Of a DNA stretch of 64,000 nucleotides, positions 22,001 to 33,587 are shown one piece after another (positions within the stretch are counted from its first letter, which is position 1; each line of letters opens with the position of its first letter). This DNA is from Chrysogorgia sp. JL179-B06. Its lineage: Eukaryota > Cnidaria > Anthozoa > Scleralcyonacea > Chrysogorgiidae. The DNA lies in contig JAYKKM010000209.1 in the NCBI GenBank assembly GCA_035772405.1, positions 2,274,001 to 2,338,000 on the forward strand. Direction: 5' to 3'. The position numbers and the translations under genes were made by a program. The notes under the pieces were generated by a model. The model saw only the letters and a list, made by a program, of their open reading frames with translations. It made no database searches and had not been told where the DNA came from.

Positions 22001-24793
22001 TATGCTGCCCAAGAGATATCCATAAACGCTTCCGAAATTTCTATGTTGAGCTTATCTCTGACGTGTTCAAGCCATTTATGCTCAATACTTAAAGCTTCTT
22101 GCATTCCACGACAGCTGCTAACAAACGGGCTTTGGAGTGGCGGGACTGCTGGTTGATTCTTGGCAAGAATTACAGGCTGTACAGTTGTGTAGGAATCAGG
22201 AAGTTGAGCTGGTCGCTTTGTCTTCGAAGGTTGATTGGCAATGATAATCACCTCCCGCTCTTCACCAGATGCTTCAACAGTTGGATGTTGAAATAGTGAA
22301 ATCCCAGTTCCGTGGAATGCACCTTGGGCGGTTACAGAACTTGGGTTGTGGTCTATATTGTCCACAGCTGCAGTCGTAAATACCACCTTACGAAGCTTGG
22401 GCGGACATACAACTCCTTCAGACTCAAAGCGCGCGCACACACTGCTCCCCATGTCAGTTGACAGTTCTAACACCCTGTCATATGATATTGACAATCCCAG
22501 ATGGTAAAGTTTAGCAACAAGGGTACGCTTCCTTGTCTCAGCATGTGTCATCAAGCCCAGATAAATGGGTAGTGGTGGCTCGCGATCTCTAGAGTGGTAA
22601 TATGAAGTGCCTGTTGTACCACTTCCACGACGCCTTATACTTGCATTGAAAAGCATCAGCTGCGATATACTCAACGTTAGTCTGCGCTTCAATCTTATCG
22701 CTCGACTGGGTCTTGATATCTGGTCTTCCTAAAATCATTCCTACTAATGTTTTCAGGGACTGTGGGACCGATTGCTGTTGGCAGTTTATCTCAAGTACCC
22801 CGTTGAATTTGGTTTTCATTTTCATTATGTCCCGACGGATTATCCTGGTAGTCTTAAGCAAGGTCATCGCTTCACTATCGAAGTCGCGCGCACAAGCCTG
22901 TTTGAGAGCCAAACCAATATCATCATTGAAAACCAGTAGAACGTCTCGTCCTTGCTTATGAGCCTGCAGATCAGGAACATTGGCCAGAATTCGGTCCTTC
23001 AAGTCAGTGGAGTGAATTCGGGAAGATACATCCCCTCCAGGTGAGCTCTGCTAGCCGAAACACTGGAATATCATCTGATTCGTCTCGTGATTCCTCTATG
23101 TATGCAACTAATTGTGCCAAAGCAATACCTTGGACGATCTTTTCGTCTCCGTCCTCTGTGTTCTGATTAGTAATCTTCCTGCTTTGTTATAAAGGGACAC
23201 CAAACATTTTGCATGATAGACTGCTTCTTGAGAAATGAGATCACCTGCACTTAATTTTGCAATCAAAACTCTGTCTTGTAACTGAACAGCGCATTCACGA
23301 ACTCTATCATTTACATTGAAGGTAGAAGCTTGATGTAGTGTTTCCGAGGTACCACCACAGAAGAAGCAGTGCTTTTCCGGTTTCGAAGTGTTGTCGCCGG
23401 AGATGGATCTGGTGAATTTAGAAGGATGAGGTGCACCAGTCTCTTCTTGACTTTTCCGTTTCTCAATTCTTCGAAGTTTCATAGTGTTCAACTTGTTTCT
23501 ACACGTCTTGTGCCATTTTGCCTTATGCTGAATAAGGGTTGGTGCAATACCACTACCCTCATCCAGCCTCTTAATATCAATTGATATAGGAAAACTGCCC
23601 AGTTCATTGAATTGAATTATGTTGTCTGCCAACGTGTGATAACCTTTCCCGAATTCTATGTCCGATCTCCGTGTACTTCCAGGACATTGCAATGGTTCTG
23701 CTGTTGTGTCTTGGCATAAAATGCATTTAGTCCAGTCGATGGACCATTAAGTCCTGTTCATTCATGATTACGGCAATTGTGGTGTTTTGTTCACGAGAAG
23801 GATTGCAAGATAGAACCTCATAAATATGATGACACGCCACGCTGTATAGTAAAAGGAGTAAAAATATTGACAAACCAAAAAACGTTTTGGAGTTCCATTA
23901 AATTTTATTGATTAAGTATTTTCTTAATCGACTCGATTATTTTTCATTCTTCGCTACGAAAATGATCTCGTAAATCTTTTCTACTTAAACATTACGCTCA
24001 AAAATATACTTCACAGCTAGATAACTGTTTTCTTACCTCCATAAAGTACACCAATCAAGAAATGAATAAAAATTAAGAGTAGTAATATCACTTAGTAGAA
24101 ACCAGTATACGGGAAAGGTAACCTGGCAACATATATACACAGTAGCCCGAACTACAAAATCCTTTTTACAGACGTCTATTGCAAAATTGTTATTTTTCTT
24201 ACATTTGCAAACTTAAAAGGTGTATGCAAGACTTTCTTTTTGACTAAAGCTTTCTAAATAAGTTCAATTTAATTTTTGAAGATTCATTAAAGTGGCGGTG
24301 TTGTACAGATAACCTGACCTGGCCGTGATGTTGGCTTTTCTTTAGTTAAATATACAAAAGTAGGGAAAATCACACTGATGACGAATTTCATAAATTTGAC
24401 AATAAGTAGTGCCATAAATACAACATTTGGTCTAAACATATTTATTTATTTTAGCAAAAATCTGTACATGAATGATCACGTGACATATCATGTGGTCGAT
24501 ATTTTTTGGCTTCGCTGATGCTAGAAAGACTTCTCAAGCACTGCTTTTAGCTTTAACGAAGATCCCAGATAGTTTCACGCCAAATTGTAACTGTTATATT
24601 TAAAATTTCGCACAGCCTCGTTTCCATGCTGGAAATACACAAAATCGACACTTATGGGGTTTATGGGATAGATTCCAGGTGGGTCCATATCCAATAATAC
24701 TTAGTAGGTGATTCTCTATCTCTGTGCCAAATTTGGTGCTTTTACCATAAATCCCACAATTCTTCTCTATCTTTTCACCAATCTGCCGGACTA
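19032..24793 (-). mobile_element. Academ-like DNA transposon with long TIRs and TGG target duplication
   Basis: Ends are TAGTCCGGCAGATTGGTG (19,032 onward) and its inverse ending CGGACTA at 24,793. The inverted repeats stay alignable for about 185-190 bp (19,032-19,220 and 24,605-24,793). The flanking CR1 codon TGG occurs once on each side (19,029-19,031 and 24,794-24,796), giving a 3-bp target duplication. The leftward-coded protein carries a PIN/XPG-like nuclease pattern and a CXC zinc domain. A 3-4 bp TSD plus an XPG-like nuclease is the combination reported for the Academ superfamily; the assignment is from memory of that description. Confidence 0.7.
19683..23745 (-). pseudogene. Academ-like transposase (XPG/PIN-like nuclease, CXC C-terminus)
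   Basis: A protein of over 1000 residues, spread over overlapping leftward frames (23,692-23,108; 23,002-22,589; 22,692-21,706; 21,749-21,489; 21,507-21,109; 21,178-19,832; 19,949-19,683). Order: N-terminal Cys-rich part with CFFCGGTSETLHQ and VYHAKCLVSLYNKAGR; a middle region with VVFTTAAVDNIDHNPSS and GISLFQHPT; RVDVVWDRYLLDSLK; the acidic cluster CKHEEADTRLILHVAD with IRTDTDVVVI and FHSFTGSDQTSFF, consistent with an XPG/PIN-type metal-dependent nuclease; and a C-terminal CXC domain (CGCKSEKGCTGRCKC ... CTALCNC, 19,700-19,800). At least five frameshifts or small deletions make it inactive. An in-frame TAA stands just before the recognisable N-terminus near 23,745. Confidence 0.7.
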
Positions 24794-24796
24794 TGG

Positions 24797-25096
24797 CTGT
24801 CCCTACATGATGAAATAAAAATTAACAAGTGTTGCGTAATCTACAAGCGAATTAATGGGGAATCCCCTAATCATGTGGATCAATTACTTGTAAGAAATGC
24901 AGATATACATAACAGATCAAGCAGACACTCCAAAATAAACTTAGTTTGTCCTCGTTACAAGCAGGAAAGTGAAGGTGGAAGAACTTTCCAAGTAATAGGG
25001 ACGAAATTATGGAACAGCATACCAGCTACTATTAGAAATAAAGACTCTTTAAATTGTTTTAAATTAGGTATTCGTAAATATTTTTTTGAACAATAA
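24797..25096 (+). pseudogene. Reverse transcriptase of the split CR1-like element, C-terminus
   Basis: Continues the RT interrupted at 19,031. It reads LSLHDEIKINKCCVIYKRIN from 24,797, then CPRYKQESEGGRTFQVIGTK, LWNSIPATIRNKDSLNCFKL and ends with a stop at 25,094-25,096. The LWNSIPxxIR signature is the usual CR1/L2 C-terminal motif and matches LWNSIPKEIRE in the other CR1 copy. The frame is open and in register with the 5' half once the 5,762-bp insert is ignored. Confidence 0.8.
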
Positions 25097-25404
25097 TTTA
25101 CTAGATAAATGATTTTTATCATACCTACCCTATCATTGGAATAATGAATATGTACTTTTCAAATTTGCTCATTAGTATGTATAGATAATTTGAAATTTCC
25201 ATTAGATCTAGTTGAGTTTTTAGTTTGTACTTTTTATTTCATTATGATTAGTTATAGATTTTCTGTTTATTGTAATATCGGTGTTACAAGATTTGTAGTT
25301 TATCCTATTTAGTTATTTTTATATTCTTGAGGGCCACGAGTTTATCAGTTGTAACTGTCAAGTGTTACCCTCACTAAATAAAGTTGATTGATTGATTGAT
25401 TTCT

Positions 25405-26690
25405 TTTTCCTGAAAGAAGTCAATGGAGAATGCTGCAATAAACAGTGAACCGACAGTGAACTGGTTTTCAAAGGCAATTGGAGTAACCAAACAGCTAATG
25501 GATGATTTTGACCTTGACTGTAAAATGTTAAAAAGCAGGTCATCATGTTGCACAGAAGATAACTGATGACTTCAAGAAAGTTGTTGTGGAACTTGTAAAA
25601 TGTGATGCATTTACCAGAAACCCAAACTGGAAGTATGTAAAGTTTTATAATATTGAAACCAAGTTTGATTTGAACTCAATGTTCAAATGGATCAATGAAC
25701 ACAAAAGAACAATTATTTTACATAAAACTGCCAGATAATTACATTATACCAGTATAATATACCAATCTTGGTTAAAAGTAAGTGTGCAATTTAAACATCG
25801 ATTTGATCCAAATAAGGAAAACTACACATCAATTTTCATAATGATGTGCAAAACATTCTAAAACAGAGAGATGGAAAAACCTTTTCAAACTCTTCATTTT
25901 GGAAAAAAGTTCACATTATTTTTTATCATGATCACGTGGGTGCACACAAGTTAACTTGAACCATGTAAATATCTACATTGAAATTAGTGTGGTGATATCA
26001 TCTGTATCATATGTGTATCCAGTAAATAAGAGATACAATGCAATATCTACATAATTTAATACTAACAATTACATACCAAACATCAACCATAGTCAATGAA
26101 GATATGGTCTGGAAACTTTGAAAATTAGTTACGATTTATATTGGGGACACAGTTGAACAAAAAACAAGGCAAAGATAAAAATTAGAACAAATACTTTTGT
26201 CAAGCTTCCAGACCATACCTCCATTGCCTTGACTATGTATCAACTAGTACTAATTGACTGTATAATTTGTAAATAGTTTAACTGTAAATATATTATGGGT
26301 ACAATAAATTTAACAAGTCCATTCTGCCAGTGTCAATACACTGGGACACTTCAATGGCTAAAGTGTTTACAATACTGCTGGTGTCCATAGTGTTTTGATC
26401 CGACTGATCCAATTAAATCTAAGCCTCATTTATATCTGATGTTACTGGTATGATTAAGTTCTAAGGTCATCTGGGAGTCATCTCGAACATCTTCCCACTC
26501 AGAATCAACTGTAAATTCAAACTCATCTACATCATCAACATCAATCTCATTAAAACATTCAGATATAATAACCAGAATTCTCTTAGCATGTTCTGCCCTC
26601 CTGATATCTACAATAGAAAATAACCTAAAACAGTTTTACCAAATTCAAAAAATATTTGGATACAGTACAGGTTTTGATTTATTCCTCAAT
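25405..26690. other. Non-coding stretch, one weak exon-like piece
   Basis: Around 25,545-25,735 a frame reads KKVVVELVKCDAFTRNPNWK and NSMFKWINEHKRTI, which looks protein-like but has no recognised family. The rest is AT-rich with nothing identifiable. Confidence 0.3.
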
Positions 26691-26696
26691 GTTGAT

Positions 26697-27470
26697 TTAA
26701 TTATATAGGTAATTGATTGTGTACCGCGCAATTCCACAAACAAACCTGAAGAGCATTTTCCAGCTGGACCACAGCAACATTTGTTTGCACACGCATCACA
26801 GCATTTTCAGCCTTGCACCTGCACCTCATGCTGACTAGAGAAATGCTTTTTCTCCAGCATTCTTCTGTATCAAGGTAGTATCTCATGTCATTGGAACAAT
26901 GAGACGAGAGAGAGCCATTGTACAGCACAATGCAGATGTTCTCTTGGCCATCTCGCCCTGCTCTTCCACATTCCTGAAGATAGCATTCTACATTCAGCGA
27001 TGGGCCAAAATGAATCAGTCTGTGAACACCTTTGCAATTAATCCCCATACCAAAAGCAATGGTAAAATGATAATTCTTAATGTGGCTCTCTACACATGAT
27101 ACACTTACCAGAATAACACTTTTTATGAGTCTTGAGTACCAGCATGATACATCTGAACCAAACAATTCTTTGGCAAGTGGCCTTAACCTGAAAACCTGCC
27201 ATAAAATTCCACATTGGCAATATATGTGTTCTAGAAGTTTACTCTTTGTCATTCTTTACTTCACAAATGATTTCGCCAAATATATCCCTCAATGCCATAT
27301 TATTGTCCACATACTGCTTAACATACCTCAGATTCGTTCGTACTGGGCTCATTTCAACAGAAAATATAGCTTGTGGAGCCAGTGACAGGACATCAAAATT
27401 TTTTCTCTTGGTACTGGCACTGGCTGTTGATGCACGCACAATGAGATTTACACTGGTGAACAATGAACGT
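26697..27470 (-). pseudogene. RecQ-like DNA helicase relic
   Basis: Leftward fragments of a superfamily II helicase of RecQ type. Upstream frame (27,463-27,239): KRKNFDVLSLAPQAIFSVEM then TNLRYVKQYVDNNMALRDIF. Downstream frame (27,252-26,701): TIAFGMGINCKGVHRLIHFG (motif V region) and QECGRAGRDGQENICIVLYN (motif VI, with the arginine finger), then CSNDMRYYLDTEECWRKSIS, the start of the zinc-binding region. The piece between the two is frameshifted (an HAGTQDS-like stretch is visible near 27,130-27,150). Motifs I-II (Walker A, DExH) were not located, so it is truncated. RecQ-like genes of this style are common in cnidarian mobile DNA; the Crypton-derived pseudogene upstream is on the same strand. 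Confidence 0.65.
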
Positions 27471-28115
27471 ATCTCTCCAAGGTTTCCACATCACTTCCTG
27501 AAAGCAACTAGTTTGGTTCAACGAATAAAGTATATTATAAGTTTTATTAAAGTTAGAATCTCTAACAAAGCTTATTACACAATTGGCGCGGTTTTCTTTG
27601 TTATTCATAAACCTTTATTTTTCATAATCATTTACAACTGTATGAAAGCCCGGGGAGGGTTTGATATTCAGCAGGGAAGAGTGGGGCTGATGAATTGAAT
27701 TACTAATTATGTATTCAAGTGCAGTATTACAATAGTTCCCGTGCAATATCTGGATATTGCAGTCCGTTCCAGTGCAATATATATATATATATATTGCATG
27801 GCATATGTACTGTATGCTCCATTTCAATTTTCAATTAACTCGACCCTATCTATAATCTTCTCTTCTAGAATGCCAATCCCCTCTTTAAACTTTCAGAATA
27901 CATACCAGGTTTTGGCACTTACTAGCAATCATACTGTTAGCCACACAACATTTAACAGAATGCCTTAGGTGCACTTAAAATCCTTATCTACCACAAATGT
28001 ACAGTTCTGAAAGCACACGCGATTCTCCACACTGTCTTTAACTCTGTCGGCACATAATTTCTTTACGTCGCTAGCACTGCTCTCACCGTTTGAATCAGAT
28101 ATTCTTTTCACACTT
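27471..28115. other. Non-coding stretch with a (TA)n run
   Basis: Includes a short (AT)n run at 27,777-27,796 flanked by TGCAATAT copies. No gene was recognised. Confidence 0.5.
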
Positions 28116-28121
28116 TGCTGC

Positions 28122-29660
28122 TTACTCTCTTTCTTCGATTATGCTCGACCCTGTTTTGCAATCGAATGCTTTAGAAAATCTAACCTTCGTTGCAACATCA
28201 AGTCGCTGGTATTTCTGTAATGATCTCACGTCTCTGTGACCGGTTCTCTGCATCACATATTTATCAGGAATTCCTTTCATTAATCCACGCGTTGCAGTTG
28301 TAGCTCTCAAACTATGGTTGGTATAGTGACCCTTTGCAAATCTTTTTTACTGCATCCCCCAAAGTGTTTCTGCCAACACAATTTTCTGTGAACCAAACTA
28401 AATATAATAATAATAAGCTTAAGTGAAGTATAAAAGCAAACTCAAATTGCATCCAATTCTCCTACAATTCATCAACCTTGATCAATGTAAAAAGTCTACG
28501 TATACAACATGCTTATTTCAGTCGCTCTCACAGCAATCTATTCTTCTTGAACATCTTAAAAGTTCTATATTAGACATTATACTATATTAAACTTATTTTA
28601 GCTTAAGTCCTACCTTCGTCTGTGATTTCATACTTCCGACGTGGGCTTAAATAAAAGACATCCTTTTCGATCGCAGATTTAGAACACTTCTTCTTGTACT
28701 TCTTGTATAAATTTACCAGGCAGCGATCAAAGCCTCATTCGCGTAATGTTCTACCCGCTTACGTCGAGTTGCACGATGTTTCAGTCCTCCTAAGTTGTTC
28801 TTTTCTCCGAACGACGTATACACGAGTTTTTCTGGTTCGTTATCTGAAGCTGGCTCCAAGACAAGCTGGCTAAACTTCAAATTACGAACTCTTGACCGCT
28901 ACGAAGCACAAAGTTTTTACCAATAAGAAACACGATTGTGTTGAGCAGCACACTAGCTGACACGTCTCCCAACACGTTCAAATTCCATAATTTCTCTTCT
29001 TGTTCTATTGTAAAAGCCTCGGCTTCTTTTACCCTCGCGTCCACACCGAGCCCGTGAAGCGTTTCATTTCTGCATCTAGACAGTCTTGAAAATATTTAAA
29101 GTACGGATCTTCAAATATGTTTAAAGCGCGGCCGTTATTACGGAGAAATCTCTGAATACCACAGCATAATTGATATAAACTATTTGGAGGGTAGAACTGT
29201 CTTTTCCGAATCTCAACGACCAATTTGGCCACCAACCAGTAATCAAGTTCGTCGTTACTATTCGTCAAAATGTCCGGATTTACAGTCTTTTCTCGACTGC
29301 CACAAGCTGATGTTCTATTGTTTCGCTCAACCGCCCAGTCTTGCCAAACTCGTAGTGCCCATGCAGTGCTCAGTTTTGTGTTATTTGGTATACGACCATC
29401 TTTTCTCTCGTTCAGCTCTTCGTCTGTAACGAGAGAAATATTTCTTTTCCTCACAGGCGCAGGACGTTGAAATAACGTTTCTTCGATTTCAATTACGGGT
29501 AGATTTTCTTCACCCTGCTCCACATATCTCCAGTTTTCTTGCTGGTAATTATTTCTAGTGGCAAAAGATCACTAAAAATATCGAAATCAGTCTGCGAACT
29601 TTCTTAAAGGAATACGCTTTGAGTTAAACCACTCAAGTCCTCGTCGTCGCTGCACGCCAT
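28122..29660 (-). pseudogene. Crypton-derived tyrosine recombinase (DUF3504/ZMYM-like) pseudogene
   Basis: Leftward gene beginning at ATG 29,660 (MACSDDEDLSGLTQSVF), with a stop and frame change near 29,605. The 29,523-29,029 frame carries STAWALRVWQDWAVERNN, ELDYWLVAKLVVEIRKRQ, PPNSLYQLCCGIQRFLRNN and FQDCLDAEMKRFT, the signature of the recombinase N-terminal domain found in ZMYM2/QRICH1-type genes. Further left: FTIEQEEKLWNLNVLGDV, LVYTSFGEKNNLGGLKHR and FYLSPRRKYEITDE. After a likely GT-AG intron (about 28,613-28,399) comes the catalytic C-terminus LRATTATRGLMKGIP ... MQRTGHRDVRSLQKYQR, with the R, the H/G-H-R box and the Tyr nucleophile position. Frameshifts near 28,880 and 28,320 and stop codons make it inactive. 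Confidence 0.75.
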
Positions 29661-29664
29661 TTCT

Positions 29665-30560
29665 TCGCGTATTCGCTTTGGAGAAGACCACTAAATTCAG
29701 ATTGGATAAGACACCAATGGCAATATACATGCGAAAGCAAATTTTTTTTAAACTTACACAAAGCCACCGAGAGCTCATTTGTTTGGTCATGCATGTCACA
29801 TTCTATATATAAAAACAATTTTCTGTTGTAAATTATAGCGGTCATTAGGTAACTATATTTTATTTGCTTCACTGTTCCCATCATTGCCAAATCAATTGCA
29901 GCATAAACACAATGGGCGAAAACCTTGTCAATTGTGTAATAAGTCAGTTAATTACCTCGAACCTTGGCATTTAGCCAAATACAAGGCTGCGCCCTCAGGC
30001 TGCCTCGCTTCTCGGTAATTAATTCTTACATAAAGAACACTCTGGAAATCTGAACCACCATATTACAGTATATTTTCAAAGCCGACTAGATCTCGCCTCC
30101 CGATTCAGAGAGCGATAGGTTACAACAAACTCACCATTGACTGATGCAGTGACCTTTGTCGACAGCCACAACAACACAGTTCTTTGCGAAATGTGGCGAT
30201 TGAAGCATGTTACGCCATCGTTGCACTGATAACATGGACTCAGGCGAAACAAACATGGGAGTATATACCATCTTTAACATCTGATCCTTCAGCAGGTTTG
30301 GGTCCTAGCCTTCAAATACGGCTGCCGTGTTTATGCCAATATATTTCAAGTATGCCACTTGGTCAATCATAAGGGATATCAGCAGACAGATGATGATTCT
30401 GATGCTTGTTCCTATGACTTGGTCAAGCAACAGATTGACTAGCAGTTCCACCACTAAAAAGACATTCTTCTCCCTAAAGAATTGTTTAAGGATACGTATC
30501 TGCTCTTAATAAAGAAATTCTACTTGAAAAAAACCACAACAATGCTTGTCCCTTACAAAA
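29665..30560. other. Mostly unassigned; weak palindromic patch at 29,950-30,035
   Basis: TAAGTCAGTTAATTACC and GGTAATTAATTCTTACA form an imperfect inverted repeat around GGCTGCGCCCTCAGGCTGC, echoing the loop of the fold-back element at 42,779-42,877. Open frames at 30,184-30,509 have no recognised domain. Confidence 0.35.
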
Positions 30561-30690
30561 AGCGTCTATAGGCACCTACAGGCAATGTACCAATTGCCTA
30601 TAGGCGTCTATAGGCCAATAGGTTTCTCTATAGGTCGCCCATAGAAAATATAGCAATTGCCTCTATAGAAGCCTATAGACTTTTCTGTTA
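30561..30690. repeat. Clustered CTATAGGC-type repeats
   Basis: At least eight near-copies of CTATAGGC/GCCTATAG in both orientations within 130 bp, for example CGTCTATAGGC, GCCTATAGGCGTC and GAAGCCTATAGAC. The palindromic unit suggests a fold-back or MITE-like remnant; family unknown. Confidence 0.6.
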
Positions 30691-30750
30691 GGGGTAGGTC
30701 GCATGAAACACTAGTTTCAACACCAACCGGACAGGATGCAAGTTTAATAA

Positions 30751-31044
30751 ATGTATCCTCTTGTCATCGCTTTTCAAAGCAAAGGGGGAGATACAGCTGA
30801 AACATGTTTGGGCATTCTAAACCTTCCTTCTTCTGTTTACACATGGACAAAATACACAAAACAGTTGGAGAGGAAATTGGAAGCTTTGAAAGAAATCAGC
30901 ATTAAAGATGCTGTGTTCGAACTAAAAAAAAGTATGCATTCCTGCAGCATGGATCCAGCTGAATGTGCTGACCAAGAACTTGAAATGAAAGTTGTTGATC
31001 AGCGGCGAATTAAGCAAGTGCGGGCCCTGTGGCACTGGTTTTGA
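30751..31044 (+). pseudogene. Possible MULE-type transposase fragment
   Basis: A 97-codon frame with ETCLGILNLPSSVYTWTKYT and KQLERKLEALKEISIKDAVF. The L-G-x-L-N-L-P-x-S-V pattern resembles the start of the Mutator-like domain seen intact-like at 39,960-40,030 (FCSGMNLPPVTKKAY). It stands alone, with no catalytic residues, and could be a different gene. Confidence 0.3.
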
Positions 31045-31576
31045 TGCCTCGTGGAGTAGCAGGGGATGGTCTGTCAGAGAGGGATTGTAGCAGCTATATC
31101 GCAAGACACCGGTAATGTGGCTGATGTTTCATATAAGTATCCCGAATTTAAAACAGTCCTAACCCCAAACCTAACCTAATACTGACCCTAACTCTTACGA
31201 TGTTTTCTTTTAGAAATAATAGCTGATTTTAGTTTCGAATTTTACTACCGATAGTCTGACGTCATTTCGGGATTTATATGAAACTTTACCCGGTAATGTA
31301 ATCAATGCTGTTTTATGACCAGTTCCTGTCCTAATTGTAAAAAGATGGAGGATAAACGAGCACAGGCGATATATGCAAGTTGAAATTCCTAGACTAGCAC
31401 ATTAAACATGAACCAGAACGTCAAATCAATCATGATGATAGTGCTCAGGTAAAGTATATAAATAACAAGTACTGCAGCATGAAGTTAAAATTCTCGTTGT
31501 ATGATTGGCTAAAACAATTATTGAAACCACGATAATGTAAATTAACAAGTTTCGGTATATACTGCATGGTAGTCCA
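31045..31576. other. Non-coding stretch
   Basis: Contains a degenerate CCTAACC-type run at 31,160-31,195 and nothing else recognised. Confidence 0.45.
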
Positions 31577-31680
31577 CATATAGCACCCAGTAACTTTTTA
31601 TTCATTAACTAGGGTTAGGGTTAGAGTTAGTAAAACTAACCCTGACCCTACGTTAATGACTAAAAAGTTACTGGGTACTA
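31577..31680. repeat. Fold-back (MITE-like) palindrome with TTAGGG-like core
   Basis: Left arm CACCCAGTAACTTTTTATTC and right arm GACTAAAAAGTTACTGGGTA pair over about 45 bp each. The loop side carries GGGTTAGGGTTAGAG and its complement CTAACCCTGACCCTA. A compact non-autonomous element or a hairpin-forming repeat. Confidence 0.75.
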
Positions 31681-31684
31681 ATGT

Positions 31685-32600
31685 TTTATTAAAAACGTTT
31701 TATTAAAAATATCGAAGGTCACTCGATCTGTATTTTTGATTGGCTGATGACATATATTGTGTGAAAGGCTAAAAGCATTGACACTATACATGTTTTTCTT
31801 TACATTGCAGGCGCTGTATTTCAGGAGATTGTTGGCTAGCTGTTGAATGCTGGAGCGAATATTGTGCCAGCGGTTTCAGTGCATGTAAGCTTGGTTTGCG
31901 AGTTACAATAAACCAGCAGAAAGGGTGGAAACTCCTGATTCTGTAAGATAAGATGCATTAACCTTACGCTTTTTGTGCAACTCAGGTTTGCAATAACGTT
32001 CAAATCTGGTTAGTTCAGAATAAGGATTTTAAATAAGGATCATAGCATAGGATGGAGCTATGGTCCCTACATATACTCCTAACAATTTTTCTAGCAACAC
32101 ACAAGCAATAATTGTTATTTCGAAGACTTATTGAAAAATGTGCACTCAATGTTTTAATGCTCCAGAGCTTCAGAGGAGGATGTCAGTCATATACGAGACA
32201 TTTGATTTTTCAGAAATATTTTCGGTCGAATTCCTCCCTGTTGGGAAACAAATATTTGTCTAATGTAATCAAATAACCTAAATCGGAAAAAATACGGCTT
32301 TCTCTACTTGTTTAATATATTTTCATTTAAAAATCAATTGAAAAATATAATTGAAAAATCAATTAGCTCTACCCTTAGGTGAGTTTGAGAAAATAGTAAA
32401 ATTGTCCACATGATTGCATTTTGCTCGGCAACCTTTAGCATTTAATAATACAATACAATTGTTTTTCTCTATTAAATATAGACTGTTAGCTTAATAAATA
32501 ATTTTATTCTCAAGTCACTGTCGAGAGTTTCAGGTTAGATCATATTTCTGACAGTATAAAGACTTTGTCCTGGAATTGGAAACAATCCAAATATGCATTT
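31685..32600. other. Non-coding stretch, nothing recognised
   Basis: AT-rich; no ORF, terminal repeats or RNA recognised. Confidence 0.5.
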
Positions 32601-32605
32601 TTGGT

Positions 32606-32616
32606 GTCACCCCCCC

Positions 32617-32657
<41 letters not shown>
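32606..32657. repeat. (C)n(AC)n microsatellite
   Basis: A run of about ten C followed by about 22 tandem CA dinucleotides. Confidence 0.95.
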
Positions 32658-32661
<4 letters not shown>

Positions 32662-32794
32662 CCTGGAATTTTCAAGTGCGTTTTGTGGGTAGATTAATAA
32701 TTGAACTACTGTACATTGTTAAAAAAGACAACCTCAATAAAAATTTAAAAATTTATTGGTATAGAGTACAAACTATACACTGTGTTGAAAATCA

Positions 32795-33031
32795 CTAACT
32801 TCTTACCCTTTTCTTGATATAAGTAAAACATTTTCGTGCTTGACCAGAAGGAATATGAGCCTTCTCTCTTTCGTTCCACATATCTAATTGGCTTAACTCT
32901 TTCCTGACCGGCCCAGTTAAAATGGGTCGTAGAAGAACCGCAAAGTCGTCAATCGAAAAATACGGCACACGGTAACGCAAGATTAAAAATTGAAATTCGA
33001 CAAGCGCCAGCAACATGAGATCCACGCACAC
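32795..33031 (-). other. Unassigned exon-like open frame
   Basis: A 78-codon leftward frame ending ELSQLDMWNEREKAHIPSGQ then ARKCFTYIKKRVRS. The composition is protein-like, unlike neighbouring frames, but I recognise no family. The flanks to 33,585 hold nothing else identifiable. Confidence 0.3.
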
Positions 33032-33587
33032 GCCAAGTTTGATTTGATTTCATAAACAACTCTGCGATTGGTGGCATTTTGAGTTTTCAAGATGCTACGC
33101 GGGCATGCAAGATGGCCTTTTCTAGAAAAATATAAATTTTTCAACCTGATTTATGATAATTAATGCTAATTTATATTAACATAATGTGTTTTGTTCGGGA
33201 AATTTAAAGCCGGTTAATTGGGCTTCCAGAAAATGTATAGTTTTTGCAACAGTTCTGGTTATTTCAAGAGATATCAATAGAACAAAGAGGTGGTTCAATT
33301 TGATGTTTTTCAGCCTGTCGGGAAAGAGTTAATTTACTTTGGAAATCATCTTCGCTAGAAGCACTAAGCAAGCCTTGAAAGAAACAAAAATTAAGGCTCT
33401 TTAGATGTACATTAAAGTGTCAGTTTAATTTTTGCTAATGGCAAATTACTTCCCTTAGATTGATAATTGTAATTAGAAATTGAATAAGTTATAAATATTT
33501 TTGTTTCTAATTTCCCTCAAACAAGGGCTATTTCTAATTTTGCTCTCTAACAGGGCAATTTAATGCAATTTTTTGTTTTTTTCTTCA

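Larger units (their letters stand above)
17620..25404 (+). mobile_element. CR1-like non-LTR element, split by an Academ-like transposon
   Basis: 5' part 17,620-19,031 (RT), 3' part 24,797-25,404 (RT C-terminus and 3' tail). The two parts fit at codon level: FKELNW ends at 19,031 and LSLHDEIKINKCC resumes at 24,797, just as the homologous region of the CR1 at 7937-10,285 continues without a gap. The 3' end has AATAAA at 25,376-25,381 and a terminal (ATTG)n run to about 25,404. The element is 5'-truncated. The insert between the halves is described separately. Confidence 0.8.
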
